A DNA stretch of 64,000 bases from Roseobacter sp. MED193 (GCF_000152965.1 NZ_CH902583.1:1790764-1854763), one strand, 5' to 3'. Positions 24,536 to 33,386 are shown, counted from the first letter of the stretch. Notes: generated by a model from the sequence alone, not told the origin. Made by a program: numbers and translations.

Positions 24536-25558
24536 TTAGCCTTTTTTGAGCACTTCACGGCCCAGAAGTTCAGCGATTTGTACCGCATTCAGGGCTGCAC
24601 CCTTGCGCAGGTTGTCGCTTACACACCAGAGGTTCAAACCGTTGTCGATGGTGGAGTCCTGACGTATACGGCTGATAAACGTGGCAAAATCACCAACGCA
24701 CTCGACCGGGGTCACATAGCCACCGTTTTCGCGTTTATCGATCACCATAACGCCGGGGGCCTCGCGCAGGATGTCGCGGGCCTCGTCCTCATCAAGGAAG
24801 TCTTCTGTTTCAATATTGATCGATTCAGAGTGCCCGACAAAGACAGGGACCCGCACACAGGTGGCTGTCACCTTGATCGAGGTGTCGATGATTTTCTTGG
24901 TTTCCGCGACCATTTTCCACTCTTCCTTGGTGGAACCATCGTCCAGGAAGACGTCAATGTGCGGAATCACATTGAAAGCAATCTGCTTGGGGTAGACCTT
25001 TGGCGGCACCTCTTTGGTGGGGTTATAGATGGCTTTGGTCTGTTCCCACAGCTCATCGATTGCCTCTTTGCCCGACCCGGACACCGATTGATAGGTCGAG
25101 ACCACGACGCGTTTGATCTTGGCACGGTCATGCAAAGGCTTCAGCGCCACAACCATCTGCGCGGTCGAGCAGTTGGGGTTGGCGATGATGTTTTTCTTGG
25201 CATAGCCATGCACGGCCTCGGGATTCACCTCGGGCACGATCAGCGGCACATCGGGGTCGTAGCGGTACAGCGACGAGTTATCGATGACCACGCAGCCAGC
25301 CTTGGCAGCCTTGGGGGCGTAGACTTTGGTGGCTTCGGAGCCGACAGCAAAAAGCGCCATATCCCAGCCGGTAAAATCAAAGGTGTCGAGATCCTGGGTC
25401 TTCAACGTCTTCTCGCCGAACGTCACCTCGGTTCCCAGCGATTTACGGCTGGCCAGAACGGCAACCTCATCCGCAGGAAACTGGCGCTCAGCCAGGATGT
25501 TCAACATTTCGTGGCCCACATTGCCTGTGGCGCCAACGACGACGACGCGATAACCCAT
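24536..25558 (-). CDS. asd: aspartate-semialdehyde dehydrogenase
   Basis: A 340-residue NADP-dependent enzyme that reduces aspartyl phosphate to aspartate semialdehyde, the branch point to lysine/diaminopimelate, threonine and methionine. The N-terminal Rossmann motif is VVGATGNVGHEML, and the catalytic cysteine is Cys130 in NPNCSTAQM. The later SVSGSGKEAIDELWEQ and the EFNVIPHID-like segment (here AFNVIPHIDVF) match the family. The ATG at 25558 has GGAGA upstream. It is a single-gene unit with its own terminator. Length is normal. Confidence 0.96.
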   Translation of the reverse strand: MGYRVVVVGATGNVGHEMLNILAERQFPADEVAVLASRKSLGTEVTFGEKTLKTQDLDTFDFTGWDMALFAVGSEATKVYAPKAAKAGCVVIDNSSLYRYDPDVPLIVPEVNPEAVHGYAKKNIIANPNCSTAQMVVALKPLHDRAKIKRVVVSTYQSVSGSGKEAIDELWEQTKAIYNPTKEVPPKVYPKQIAFNVIPHIDVFLDDGSTKEEWKMVAETKKIIDTSIKVTATCVRVPVFVGHSESINIETEDFLDEDEARDILREAPGVMVIDKRENGGYVTPVECVGDFATFISRIRQDSTIDNGLNLWCVSDNLRKGAALNAVQIAELLGREVLKKG

Positions 25559-25637
25559 ATCGTTTCTCCAGTATCACCCGGCCTTATGGCCGGCTGGGGT
25601 CTCTTATAGGCAAATGCCCTGCAAATAAAGGGCCTGG

Positions 25638-26810
25638 TCAGTCCAGCCGGTCGCGGCTGAACAGATAAATCACACATCCTGCTGTCAGAGACAGGGCAAA
25701 GAAGCCAAAAATCACCAGATAGGGCGCTGATGGGTCCGTTCCGGCCGTGTTCGAATGTAATCTGCCGGACGCAAACTGCATGATTCCCACGCCGCCAATG
25801 CCAAAAAAGTTGAGCAGTGTCACGCCGCGTCCGACTAGCTGCGGCGGCACAAAGGCCCGGCCATGGGCAATGATCACCGGGAAGGAGCCCCCCACAAAGC
25901 CAACAAAAGCCATCACCGCGATAGGCATCCAAATCGGTGCGCCTGTAACAAAGATCAGCGCGACCATTCCCAGAACGCCCAGCGCGTTGCCGCCAAAGAT
26001 CACCCATTTGCGGCTGCCAAGGATCCGGTCCAGCGGCCCATAGGCAAAAGTCCCTGCAACCATGGCCACGCCCATCACAAAAGCCGCCAATCCGATCTCA
26101 CCGGTGTCTAATCCGTAAACATCATTCAAATAGGGACCAATCCACAGCCCCCGCAGCGCACCAGAAGGCGCATAGCAGACAAACATCAGGGGAAAGATCA
26201 TCCAGAGCGCGGGCATTTTCAGCAGTTCCATGACCGATCCTTTCTGGCCGCCCTCAGGTTTGGCCGGATCTTGAACGGTTAGAAAGATGCCCGAAGCCAC
26301 CAGCCATGACGCCAGTGCTAATGCCCAAAGCGTTGCACGCCAGCCCAGGTGTTCCACCGCAAAAGCTGTCGGGTAAGAGGCCACCAGATTGCCCACCGAC
26401 CCTATGCCCAACATCAGCGCCGCCAGGGTGGCAAAGCGGGCCGCCGGGTATTGACGGGCAAAGATATAGTAAGAAGCCATCAAAACTGGCGAGCAGCCAA
26501 TACCGATAAAGAACATCGCCATGCTGACATGAAAGGGCGATGTCGCCAGCGCAAAGACCGCAGCGCCGCCAGAGCCGCCGAGAAACAGCAACCAAGCCGA
26601 GGTCCGGCGCGGCCCAAGGTGATCCAGCGCCCAGCCCACTGGCAACTGCATCGCAGCAAAAGACAAAAACCACATGCCAGATGCATCAGCAAGATCACTG
26701 GGCGTCGCGCCAATATCCTGCGCCAGTACTGTGGTCAGCACCCCAAGGAAAGCGCGGAAAAACTGGCTCAGCACATAGGCTAGGCACAACATGATCAATC
26801 CAGCCTGCAT
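25638..26810 (-). CDS. MFS transporter
   Basis: A 390-residue inner-membrane protein with twelve predicted helices. The cytoplasmic loop after helix 2 reads GWALDHLGPRRTSAW, the major-facilitator signature. The start is the ATG at 26810 (MQAGLIMLCLAYVLSQFFRA) with GGGAG eight bases upstream. The open frame runs 138 codons further, across the promoter region and into the opposite-strand DUF3095 gene, and that part is not real. Substrate unknown. It is divergent from the DUF3095 gene. Confidence 0.88.
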   Translation of the reverse strand: MQAGLIMLCLAYVLSQFFRAFLGVLTTVLAQDIGATPSDLADASGMWFLSFAAMQLPVGWALDHLGPRRTSAWLLFLGGSGGAAVFALATSPFHVSMAMFFIGIGCSPVLMASYYIFARQYPAARFATLAALMLGIGSVGNLVASYPTAFAVEHLGWRATLWALALASWLVASGIFLTVQDPAKPEGGQKGSVMELLKMPALWMIFPLMFVCYAPSGALRGLWIGPYLNDVYGLDTGEIGLAAFVMGVAMVAGTFAYGPLDRILGSRKWVIFGGNALGVLGMVALIFVTGAPIWMPIAVMAFVGFVGGSFPVIIAHGRAFVPPQLVGRGVTLLNFFGIGGVGIMQFASGRLHSNTAGTDPSAPYLVIFGFFALSLTAGCVIYLFSRDRLD

Positions 26811-26948
26811 CTTGAACGCTCCCTTTGGGTAGATCTCTTGCTTTTGCGCGCCCATTGAACATTTGTTGTCACATGTGCGCGACGCGAGCTTGCATGTTTG
26901 CAGTCTGGGTACAATTGTTTTGACACCGGACTGCCGAGATTGGGACAA

Positions 26949-28100
26949 ATGACGCAAATCCCCAAATTTTACGAATCCCTGCCCCGGCAGGTTCATTTTG
27001 CTAGTCTGACTGACCCTTCGGCCTATAGCCCGCTTCCTGATGACTGGGTGATCTGCTGCAGCGATATCGTCGATTCCACCGGGCTGATAGCCGCCGGCAA
27101 ATACAAGACTGTGAATATGGTCGGCGCCTCGGTGATTGCCGCCATGCAGAACGCGCTCGGCGGCGCCCCCTTTCCATTCATTTTTGGCGGCGACGGAGCC
27201 TCCTTTGCGGTCTCCGCAGAGCAAGCCGCCTCTGCCCGCCTCACCCTGGCCCGCCTGCGCCGCTGGGTGAAGCAGGAGTTTGACATTACCCTGCGGGTTG
27301 CGATGATCGCGCTAAGCGACGTGCGGGCAAAGGGGCTGGACGTCGCCGTGGCCCGCCACGCGGTTTCTGCCAATGCGGACTACGCCATGTTTTCAGGCGG
27401 CGGCCTCGCATGGGCTGAAGATCAGATGAAACAGGGTCAATCAGAAATTCCTGCAGACACCAGCGATACGCCACCAGATCTGACCGGCTTGTCCTGCCGC
27501 TGGAACACAATCCCGGCCCGTAATGGGTTGATCTTGTCGCTGGTCATGGTGCCAGGATCAACCGCGACCGCGGCGCAGTTCTCTCAGGTCGCGGCAGCAA
27601 TTCTGGCGCGCACAGCTGGCCTTGCACGGGGCGGCCACCCGGTCCCGGCAGAAGGACCTAACATCGCCCTGCTGCCACAAGGTCTCGATGTCGAGGCACG
27701 ACTGACACATGCAACAGGGCCATTGCTGTGGAAGCGGGTTCGCCTGTTGGTCTCGGCGGTGTTCGCGGGCTGGCTCTTTCGCCGCAAAAAGCCCCTGGGC
27801 CAGTTCGACCCAACCCGCTATCTTGCAGTGATGAGCGCAAACGCCGACTATCGAAAGTTCGAAGACGGGCTAAAAATGACCATCGATTGTACGGCAGATC
27901 TCCACGATGAGATCCAAGGGATACTTCAACAGGCCCAAACAGCCGGGCATGTCCGATTTGGCCTGCATGCGCAGAACGAGGCAAGACTCACCTGCATCGT
28001 TCCCTCCGCCAGCCGCGATGATCACATTCATTTTGTTGATGGCGCCGCCGGTGGGTACACCCGCGCCGCCATCAATATGGGTAAAATTGAAAAGGAATGA
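26949..28100 (+). CDS. DUF3095 (adenylate-cyclase-like) protein
   Basis: A 383-residue protein that resembles the DUF3095 family, thought to relate to class III nucleotide cyclases. The start MTQIPKFYESLPRQVHFASL is typical. The WVICCSDIVDSTGLIAAGKY segment has the Asp-Ile-x-x-Ser/Thr pattern of a cyclase metal site, and FIFGGDGASFAV later resembles the GGD-like second-metal region. Whether it makes a cyclic nucleotide is unknown. The ATG at 26949 has a weak GGGAC site; an earlier TTG is rejected. The single hydrophobic segment VRLLVSAVFAGWLF suggests membrane association. Confidence 0.8.
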   Translation: MTQIPKFYESLPRQVHFASLTDPSAYSPLPDDWVICCSDIVDSTGLIAAGKYKTVNMVGASVIAAMQNALGGAPFPFIFGGDGASFAVSAEQAASARLTLARLRRWVKQEFDITLRVAMIALSDVRAKGLDVAVARHAVSANADYAMFSGGGLAWAEDQMKQGQSEIPADTSDTPPDLTGLSCRWNTIPARNGLILSLVMVPGSTATAAQFSQVAAAILARTAGLARGGHPVPAEGPNIALLPQGLDVEARLTHATGPLLWKRVRLLVSAVFAGWLFRRKKPLGQFDPTRYLAVMSANADYRKFEDGLKMTIDCTADLHDEIQGILQQAQTAGHVRFGLHAQNEARLTCIVPSASRDDHIHFVDGAAGGYTRAAINMGKIEKE

Positions 28101-28145
28101 ACCAGAGTATCAGCGCATGGCACACTTCCTGAAACAGGCTGCCAA

Positions 28146-28796
28146 TCAGACCTTCTGGAACAGATCCGCCTTGGGATCATAGCACTCCAACCCGCCCTCA
28201 CCGATGTCGGTCCACAACCCATGCAGGCTGAGGCTGTCGCTTTTCACGGCTTCCTCGATAAAGGGAAAGGTCATCAGGTTTTCCAACGAAGCGACCACTG
28301 CCTGGCGTTCAAACTGCCGTGCCTGGCGTTCGTTGTCTTCGATTTCAGCCACCAGATCGAACTTCGGCTTGAGGATATCCATCCAGCGCCCAACAAAGCT
28401 TTCCTTGGCCTCCAGTATCGGCGCGTGGCCTTTGCACATATCAATACAGCCCTGCACGCCGCCACACTGTGAATGCCCCAGAACGATAAGATGCGAGACT
28501 TTCAGCACGGTTACAGCATATTCTATCGTGGCACTGGTTCCGTGGTGATCGCCATCGGGGGCATAGGGCGGCACCAGATTGGCGATATTGCGGTGGATAA
28601 AGAACTCACCCTGATCCGCACCAAAGATCGAGGTCACATGAACCCGGCTGTCACAGCAGGAAATCACCATCGCACGCGGCCGCTGCCCCTCAGTCGCGAG
28701 ACGGCGATACCATCCTTGATTTTCCGCGTAGGACGTGGCCTTCCAGCCGTGATAGCGGGTGACCAGATAGCTGGGCAGAGGTCTAGCAAATTCCAT
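28146..28796 (-). CDS. beta-class carbonic anhydrase
   Basis: A 216-residue zinc enzyme interconverting carbon dioxide and bicarbonate. Zinc ligands are Cys47 (ISCCDSRVHV), His108 and Cys111 (LGHSQCGGV), with the Asp49-Arg51 dyad next to the first cysteine. HRNIANLVPP is the usual dimer and active-site segment. The ATG at 28796 has AAAGGGGAT upstream. It is convergent with the DUF3095 gene. Length and motifs are normal for the bacterial cytoplasmic type. Confidence 0.93.
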   Translation of the reverse strand: MEFARPLPSYLVTRYHGWKATSYAENQGWYRRLATEGQRPRAMVISCCDSRVHVTSIFGADQGEFFIHRNIANLVPPYAPDGDHHGTSATIEYAVTVLKVSHLIVLGHSQCGGVQGCIDMCKGHAPILEAKESFVGRWMDILKPKFDLVAEIEDNERQARQFERQAVVASLENLMTFPFIEEAVKSDSLSLHGLWTDIGEGGLECYDPKADLFQKV

Positions 28797-28973
28797 TTTA
28801 AAGCATCCCCTTTGTGAGTGTTAGCGGTGCTGATAGCCTGAATTGTTAGCAAATTCGAGAGATTTGAACAGTCCGACGGAAACCTTTTGACAACCACTGA
28901 CAGGCAAATTGGTCTCGTGCCGTGGGGGTACATTAAATTTAGGGTGAATGTGGTGGCTAATATACTCACTGTC

Positions 28974-29333
28974 ATGCAAGCAGAAAACGTGCGACTCGAC
29001 CCAGACAAACTGGGCGAGCTCTACTCACAATTGGGCGAAGCCGGAGCCGAAGATGTCGTTTGTCGCGCCATCGAGGAACTGGCCGTGCGTCTGACGCATT
29101 GCGAAAGACTTTGGCGACAGGACAACATGGTTGACCTGCGCAAAAATGCGCGATCCTTGATCGCAATCGCAGAACAAATCGGGATGAGCGCCATGGCGTC
29201 GATTGCCCGCGATGTAACCATTTCGATTGATAATGAGGATGCACCGGCTGTGGCCGCGATCCTGTTCCGCCTGCTTCGGGTCGGAGAGCGTTCCCTGACC
29301 GCCGTCTGGGATCAGCAAGACATTACTGTTTGA
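28974..29333 (+). CDS. small four-helix HPt-like protein lacking the phospho-His
   Basis: A 119-residue, almost entirely helical protein. The segment LRKNARSLIAIAEQIG aligns by eye with the AHSLKGSAxxLG helix of histidine phosphotransfer proteins, with Arg at the position of the phosphorylated His, so it may be a pseudo-HPt. I chose the ATG at 28974 (MQAENVRLDPDKLGELY); GTGs at 28950 and 28953 are alternatives, with AGGGTG close by. A TATACT lies at 28961-28966, only eight bases upstream of the ATG, which would fit a leaderless transcript. The gene stands alone. Function unknown. Confidence 0.65.
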   Translation: MQAENVRLDPDKLGELYSQLGEAGAEDVVCRAIEELAVRLTHCERLWRQDNMVDLRKNARSLIAIAEQIGMSAMASIARDVTISIDNEDAPAVAAILFRLLRVGERSLTAVWDQQDITV

Positions 29334-29437
29334 ACACATAGATCAAACGGAAAAGACCAAGACACGACCAAACGCACTTTCTGAACGGCCAGACCGAACG
29401 GGAAGACTGAAAAACACAGATTTGTAGTGTAAAATGC

Positions 29438-29540
29438 CTACATGCTAGGCCGCCTTGAGACCCAAATGGTCTCCGGCGGCCTTGGCCTGTTTCTAGCGCC
29501 TCTTTCTGGCGCCTACTTGCAAATAGGCCTACCATGTTAG
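29438..29540. repeat. nested inverted-repeat element
   Basis: An imperfect outer stem joins CTACATGCTAGGCC (29438-29451) and GGCCTACCATGTTAG (29526-29540). Inside lie a long hairpin (AGGCCGCC plus GAGACC with GGTCTC plus GGCGGCCT, loop CAAAT, 29447-29482), GCGCC/GGCGC (29496-29512) and GCCTA/TAGGC (29511-29528). The arms share bases, so two alternative folds are possible. It lies between two same-strand genes. Confidence 0.65.
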
Positions 29541-29637
29541 TTTTGAGCGAATCTCTAGGCGCGGACCACAAGCGGGGCTTGCAGGCAGCTGAAGGGTGGA
29601 TAGTCTACGGGCAGCCGCGCCCAAATGGAGTATTCTC

Positions 29638-31038
29638 ATGGCCCCTCGCTTTGCCCCTGCCACTGCAACGGCAACCTCTCTCTATCTGATTGAGCAGGAT
29701 CAGCTACAAAGCTGGCTCAGTGATCAGTCCGCACCCCTGCAGGACTGGGTTGCCACCAATGGCTTTACCGGAGGCGCAGGTCAGGCTCTTTTGGTTCCGG
29801 CAAGCGACGGCGAGACACCTATTGCTCTGGCGGGCTACGGCACAGTTGCTCAGCGGAGGCGCAAACGCTTTACCCTTGCAGGCGCGGCGGAGAAACTGCC
29901 CAAAGGCTGTTACCAACTGCAAACCGGGACCCCAAATGTTGCCCAGCTCGACGCTGAGACCCTGTCGACCGAATGCCTCGGTTGGCTGCTGAGCCAATAC
30001 CGTTTCACCCGCTACAAAAGCGCCACACCAATGGCCGCAAGCCTAATTGCTCCAGCTGGCCTCAATGCCCCGGCGGTTGAGGCGCTGGCCGCTGCTGAGT
30101 ATCTCACGCGGGACTTGATCAATACGCCTGCGGCAGACATGGGACCCGCCCAGCTCGAAGAGGCGGTTCAGGCCCTTGCGGCGGAGTTTGAGGCCTCTGT
30201 CGGCGTAATCGGCGGCGCGGACCTGCTGGAGGCCAATCTGCCGCTGATCCATTCAGTCGGCCGCGCGTCCGACCGAGCTCCCCGCCTTATTGATATGCAC
30301 TGGGGCAGCGCCGGGCCAAAGCTAACCTTGGTGGGCAAAGGTGTTTGCTTTGATACCGGCGGGCTGAACCTAAAACCCGGTGCCAGCATGGGCTTGATGA
30401 AAAAGGACATGGGCGGGGCCGCAAATGTTCTAGGACTGGCGCGAATGATTATGGCAGCAGGTTTGCCAATTCAGTTGCGGGTATTGATCCCAGCGGTGGA
30501 AAATTCTGTTTCCGGCAATGCATTCCGCCCCGGTGACGTGCTGAGTTCCCGCAAGGGACTCACGGTTGAGATCAACAATACCGACGCAGAGGGCCGCCTG
30601 GTGCTGGCCGATGCCTTGACCCTGGCGGATGAAGGCGAGCCTGATCTGGTGATCTCGATGGCGACCCTGACAGGAGCCGCACGGGTGGCCGTTGGCCCGG
30701 ATTTGGCCCCGTTTTACACCGACTATGACGCAGATGCCGCCGCACTCACCGCCAGTGCGGATCCGCAGGCCGACCCTGTCTGGCGGATGCCCTTTCATGC
30801 ACCCTATGAAGGCATGATCGAACCCGGCATTGCCGATCTGGACAATGCCCCTTCTGGTGGTTTTGCCGGATCAATCACTGCGGCGCTGTTCCTACGCCGT
30901 TTTGTAGGCGAGAGCCGCTATATGCATTTTGACATCTATGGCTGGACGCCCAGCGCTGCGCCTGCCCGCCCCAAGGGCGGTACTGGACAGGGATGCCGGG
31001 CACTTTTTTCCGCCCTTCCCGTACTGCTCGGGCTTTGA
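29638..31038 (+). CDS. M17 leucyl aminopeptidase family protein
   Basis: A 466-residue cytoplasmic metallopeptidase releasing N-terminal residues from peptides. The two-metal site is clear: GKGVCFDTGGLNLKPG and later NTDAEGRLVLADAL, the NTDAEGRL signature being diagnostic. The start is the ATG at 29638 (MAPRFAPATATATSLY) with GGAG seven bases upstream; an in-frame start 14 codons earlier lacks a site. The NlpC/P60 gene begins five bases after its stop, so the two peptidases form an operon and may act in turn on peptidoglycan peptides, by inference. Confidence 0.93.
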   Translation: MAPRFAPATATATSLYLIEQDQLQSWLSDQSAPLQDWVATNGFTGGAGQALLVPASDGETPIALAGYGTVAQRRRKRFTLAGAAEKLPKGCYQLQTGTPNVAQLDAETLSTECLGWLLSQYRFTRYKSATPMAASLIAPAGLNAPAVEALAAAEYLTRDLINTPAADMGPAQLEEAVQALAAEFEASVGVIGGADLLEANLPLIHSVGRASDRAPRLIDMHWGSAGPKLTLVGKGVCFDTGGLNLKPGASMGLMKKDMGGAANVLGLARMIMAAGLPIQLRVLIPAVENSVSGNAFRPGDVLSSRKGLTVEINNTDAEGRLVLADALTLADEGEPDLVISMATLTGAARVAVGPDLAPFYTDYDADAAALTASADPQADPVWRMPFHAPYEGMIEPGIADLDNAPSGGFAGSITAALFLRRFVGESRYMHFDIYGWTPSAAPARPKGGTGQGCRALFSALPVLLGL

Positions 31039-31043
31039 AGTCC

Positions 31044-31808
31044 ATGTCAGAGACAAAACCGGTCTTGGCCCGCATCACCCCACCTGTTGTTGATCTGTTG
31101 CGCAGACCCGACGGACCGCGAGACCGACAGGTTTTATGCGGCGAGACAGTAGAGGTACAGGAGGAAAGCCAGGGCTGGAGCCATATCCGTGCGACCAAAG
31201 ATGATTACACAGGCTATGTGCCCCAGAAGGTGCTGGCCCCTGCCCAAGCCAATAGCCATTGGGTCAGTGCCCCCGCCAGCCATGCCTATTCCGCCGCTGA
31301 TTTCAAATCTGCTGAACTTGCCGCTCTTAGCTTTGGCAGCCAGGTTCTTGTCTCTGGTTTTGAGGGGCGCTTTGCCGTTTGCGATCAGGGCTACGTGCCC
31401 AAGGTGCACCTGAAGGCCATGGGTCAAAAGCTGAACGATCCGGTCTCTGTGGCCATGGGATTTCTGGGCACGCCCTACCTGTGGGGCGGCAACAGCCGTT
31501 TTGGCATTGATTGTTCAGGTCTGGTACAGGCCGCCTGTCTTGCCTGTGGCATTGCCTGCCCCGGCGACAGCGGCCCGCAGGAGCGTGAGCTCGGGGAGCT
31601 GTTGCCCAAGGGCAGCGCCTATCTGCGCAATGATCTGTTGTTCTGGAAAGGCCATGTGGCACTAGTGCAGGACCCTGAAACCCTGCTGCATGCCAATGTC
31701 CATGCCATGGCGGTAGCGCTGGAACCGCTGGAAGCAGCCATTGCCCGCATTGCAGATCAGGGAGATGGGCCAGTCACAGCGCACCGGCGCCTGCCCCAAA
31801 GCGGCTAG
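31044..31808 (+). CDS. NlpC/P60 family cysteine peptidase with SH3-like domain
   Basis: A 254-residue hydrolase. The N-terminal half is SH3-like (VLARITPPVVDLLRRPDG and GYVPQKVL, GYVPKVHL), and the C-terminal NlpC/P60 domain has Cys in GIDCSGLVQAA and His in GHVALV with a further polar residue in LLHANVH. Family members cleave D-gamma-glutamyl-diaminopimelate bonds in peptidoglycan peptides. No signal peptide is seen, so it probably works in the cytoplasm on recycled peptides. It starts five bases after the aminopeptidase stop. Confidence 0.9.
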   Translation: MSETKPVLARITPPVVDLLRRPDGPRDRQVLCGETVEVQEESQGWSHIRATKDDYTGYVPQKVLAPAQANSHWVSAPASHAYSAADFKSAELAALSFGSQVLVSGFEGRFAVCDQGYVPKVHLKAMGQKLNDPVSVAMGFLGTPYLWGGNSRFGIDCSGLVQAACLACGIACPGDSGPQERELGELLPKGSAYLRNDLLFWKGHVALVQDPETLLHANVHAMAVALEPLEAAIARIADQGDGPVTAHRRLPQSG

Positions 31809-31839
31809 GCCTGCGCAGCAGATCCAACCGCAAGGGCGG

Positions 31840-32184
31840 TTACTTCACAGCTCGGATCAACTTGCGCTCCAGCACCCGCAGCACCGCTCTTAAATCGCTG
31901 CCGCGTTTCAAGATCTGCCCGTCCATGCCCACTACCGCATACAGTCCCTGGCGATTGCGTAGTTTGGGGTGTTTTTCAATCCGGTAGAGCGGATGTTCAG
32001 CGGTGCGGCGAAACACCGAAAACACCGCCAGGTCACGCAGGCATGAAATCCCATAGTCGCGCCACTCTCCAGCGGCTACCATGCGGCCATAGAGCGACAT
32101 GATTACCGACATTTCACGCCGGTCAAAGGCCACTTGCTGCGGAATTGGCGCGCCCGGATTGGGCGAAATGGGATCCATAGTCAT
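31840..32184 (-). CDS. DUF2794 family protein
   Basis: A 114-residue small protein of the alphaproteobacterial DUF2794 family. The features are VAFDRREMSVIMSLYGRMVAAGEWRDY-like text (core RREMSVIMSLYGRMV and WRDYGIS), FRRTAEHPLYRIEKHPKLR and a C-terminal basic helix. The ATG at 32184 or the one two codons later could be used; there is no strong site. It is convergent with the NlpC/P60 gene. A small hairpin AACCGC/GCGGTT overlaps its 3' end. Function not established. Confidence 0.85.
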   Translation of the reverse strand: MTMDPISPNPGAPIPQQVAFDRREMSVIMSLYGRMVAAGEWRDYGISCLRDLAVFSVFRRTAEHPLYRIEKHPKLRNRQGLYAVVGMDGQILKRGSDLRAVLRVLERKLIRAVK

Positions 32185-32242
32185 AGGGCAAGACTCGCCG
32201 CTCTGGTCGCATTAATCAAGACGCTTTGCGTAAAATCACTCG

Positions 32243-32692
32243 TCAACGGTGGGCCCTGGGCACCCAATCCGCAGGCTCTTGGTTCCAAAACCGATTTGGG
32301 TTTGCCTCATCCTGGCCACGCCGGTGCAGGCTACGCGCAGCCGGAACCAGCTGGATCACCGGTTCTTCATAGGGGTGCGCGTGGTAGATTGCCCGCAGCA
32401 GAGGCTCCAGCGCGCGCCCCTGTTTGGGTACAAAGATCTGCAGTTCTACACAGAACACTTCAACCGCCATATCGGTCGCACGGTTGCGAGCCTGCGGCAA
32501 AGCGCGAAACTGTTGCACCCCGGGCATCGTGGTGTAGGCCACCTGGTCGTAATCCCCCCAGTGCAATGGTTCCTGCGCCAGGATCTCCTGCAGCACCTGC
32601 TCGGCGGCCTCTTGCGGTACTTGGATCAGCACCCGCGTCCCCTGCTCGATAGAAAAACGGCCAGACTGGATTGTTCTGAAGGTTTCAAGCAT
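32243..32692 (-). CDS. stand-alone YqfO/NIF3-insert-like small protein
   Basis: A 149-residue protein. Most of it resembles the PII-like insert domain of NIF3/YqfO proteins: TRVLIQVPQEAAEQVLQEI near the start, HWGDYDQVAYTTMPGVQQF in the middle and IYHAHPYEEPVIQLVP near the end, the last being the family signature. The NIF3 dimetal domain is absent, so it is a free-standing copy. The ATG at 32692 (MLETFRTIQSG) overlaps the end of the ArsR-type gene by eight bases, which makes coupled translation likely. The role is unknown; CutA/PII-like folds often bind small ligands or metals. Confidence 0.7.
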   Translation of the reverse strand: MLETFRTIQSGRFSIEQGTRVLIQVPQEAAEQVLQEILAQEPLHWGDYDQVAYTTMPGVQQFRALPQARNRATDMAVEVFCVELQIFVPKQGRALEPLLRAIYHAHPYEEPVIQLVPAARSLHRRGQDEANPNRFWNQEPADWVPRAHR

Positions 32693-33386
32693 TGATTGAT
32701 CTCTCACAGGATAGCCCCAGGATATCGTCCATCGCCCGTAGGCCCAGACCGGTGATTTGCAACCCGCGTTTGTGAGTATTTCGCGTAACCCAGCCTTGAT
32801 CAAAGAAATGTGCCAGCATCTGATTCCCTAACGGCCCCGAAACATGCAGCTTGCGCTCGGTCCAGTCCATGCAGGGGCGGACAAAGGGCTTCCCTCGCTC
32901 TGAGGCCGCAGTATTTTGTGGCAGGCTTACTCCCAGCCGGTGCCAGATGTCATGAGGACAAGCGCGAAAACCACCGTTGTCCTCGACCAGCATACCACGG
33001 GCCAAGAACTGACCAGTCATCGCCACAGCCAAGGGGCCGGCCAGATGATCGTAGCAACTGCGCAGCTGGGCAATATCACCTGCCTTGCGCCGCTGGGCCA
33101 GATGCAGATGCGAGCTGGGAGCAAGGGCCGCCAGCTGCTCCAGCACCCCGGCGATCTCAGCATTTTCCAAGCGATGAAACACACAGCGGCCGCGTTTCTC
33201 GGCGCGCACCAGCCCAGCGTTCTGCAGCATCCGCAGATGCGCAGTGGCAGTCTGGGGGGTAATCCCTGCGGCTGAGGCCAGCTCCTTATTGGTGAAGGAA
33301 CGCCCCTCCATCAGCTCACAGAGCATCCGGGTACGGCTGGCATCGCTCAGGGCTTGCCCAATGATATCGAAACGTGGCGTGGTCAT
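32685..33386 (-). CDS. ArsR-type helix-turn-helix regulator with C-terminal sensor region
   Basis: A 233-residue regulator. The N-terminal winged helix is clear (IGQALSDASRTRMLCELMEG, then NKELASAAGITPQTATAHLR and VRAEKRGRCVFHRL). The C-terminal 130 residues form a second, less known domain with WTERKLHVSGPLGNQMLAHF, as in long ArsR-type repressors of the alphaproteobacteria. The ATG at 33386 begins the operon. Its stop lies inside the start of the YqfO-like gene. The ligand and targets are unknown; autoregulation of this two-gene unit is likely. Confidence 0.85.
   Translation of the reverse strand: MTTPRFDIIGQALSDASRTRMLCELMEGRSFTNKELASAAGITPQTATAHLRMLQNAGLVRAEKRGRCVFHRLENAEIAGVLEQLAALAPSSHLHLAQRRKAGDIAQLRSCYDHLAGPLAVAMTGQFLARGMLVEDNGGFRACPHDIWHRLGVSLPQNTAASERGKPFVRPCMDWTERKLHVSGPLGNQMLAHFFDQGWVTRNTHKRGLQITGLGLRAMDDILGLSCERSINA

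Noticed and set aside
24578..25609. 343-residue plus-strand frame opposite asd
   Set aside because: Shadow of asd: His/Gly-rich composition, no domain, and asd is certain.
26811..27224. 138-codon N-terminal extension of the MFS transporter
   Set aside because: It crosses the divergent promoter and runs antisense to the DUF3095 gene; the ATG at 26810 has a good site and a normal first helix.
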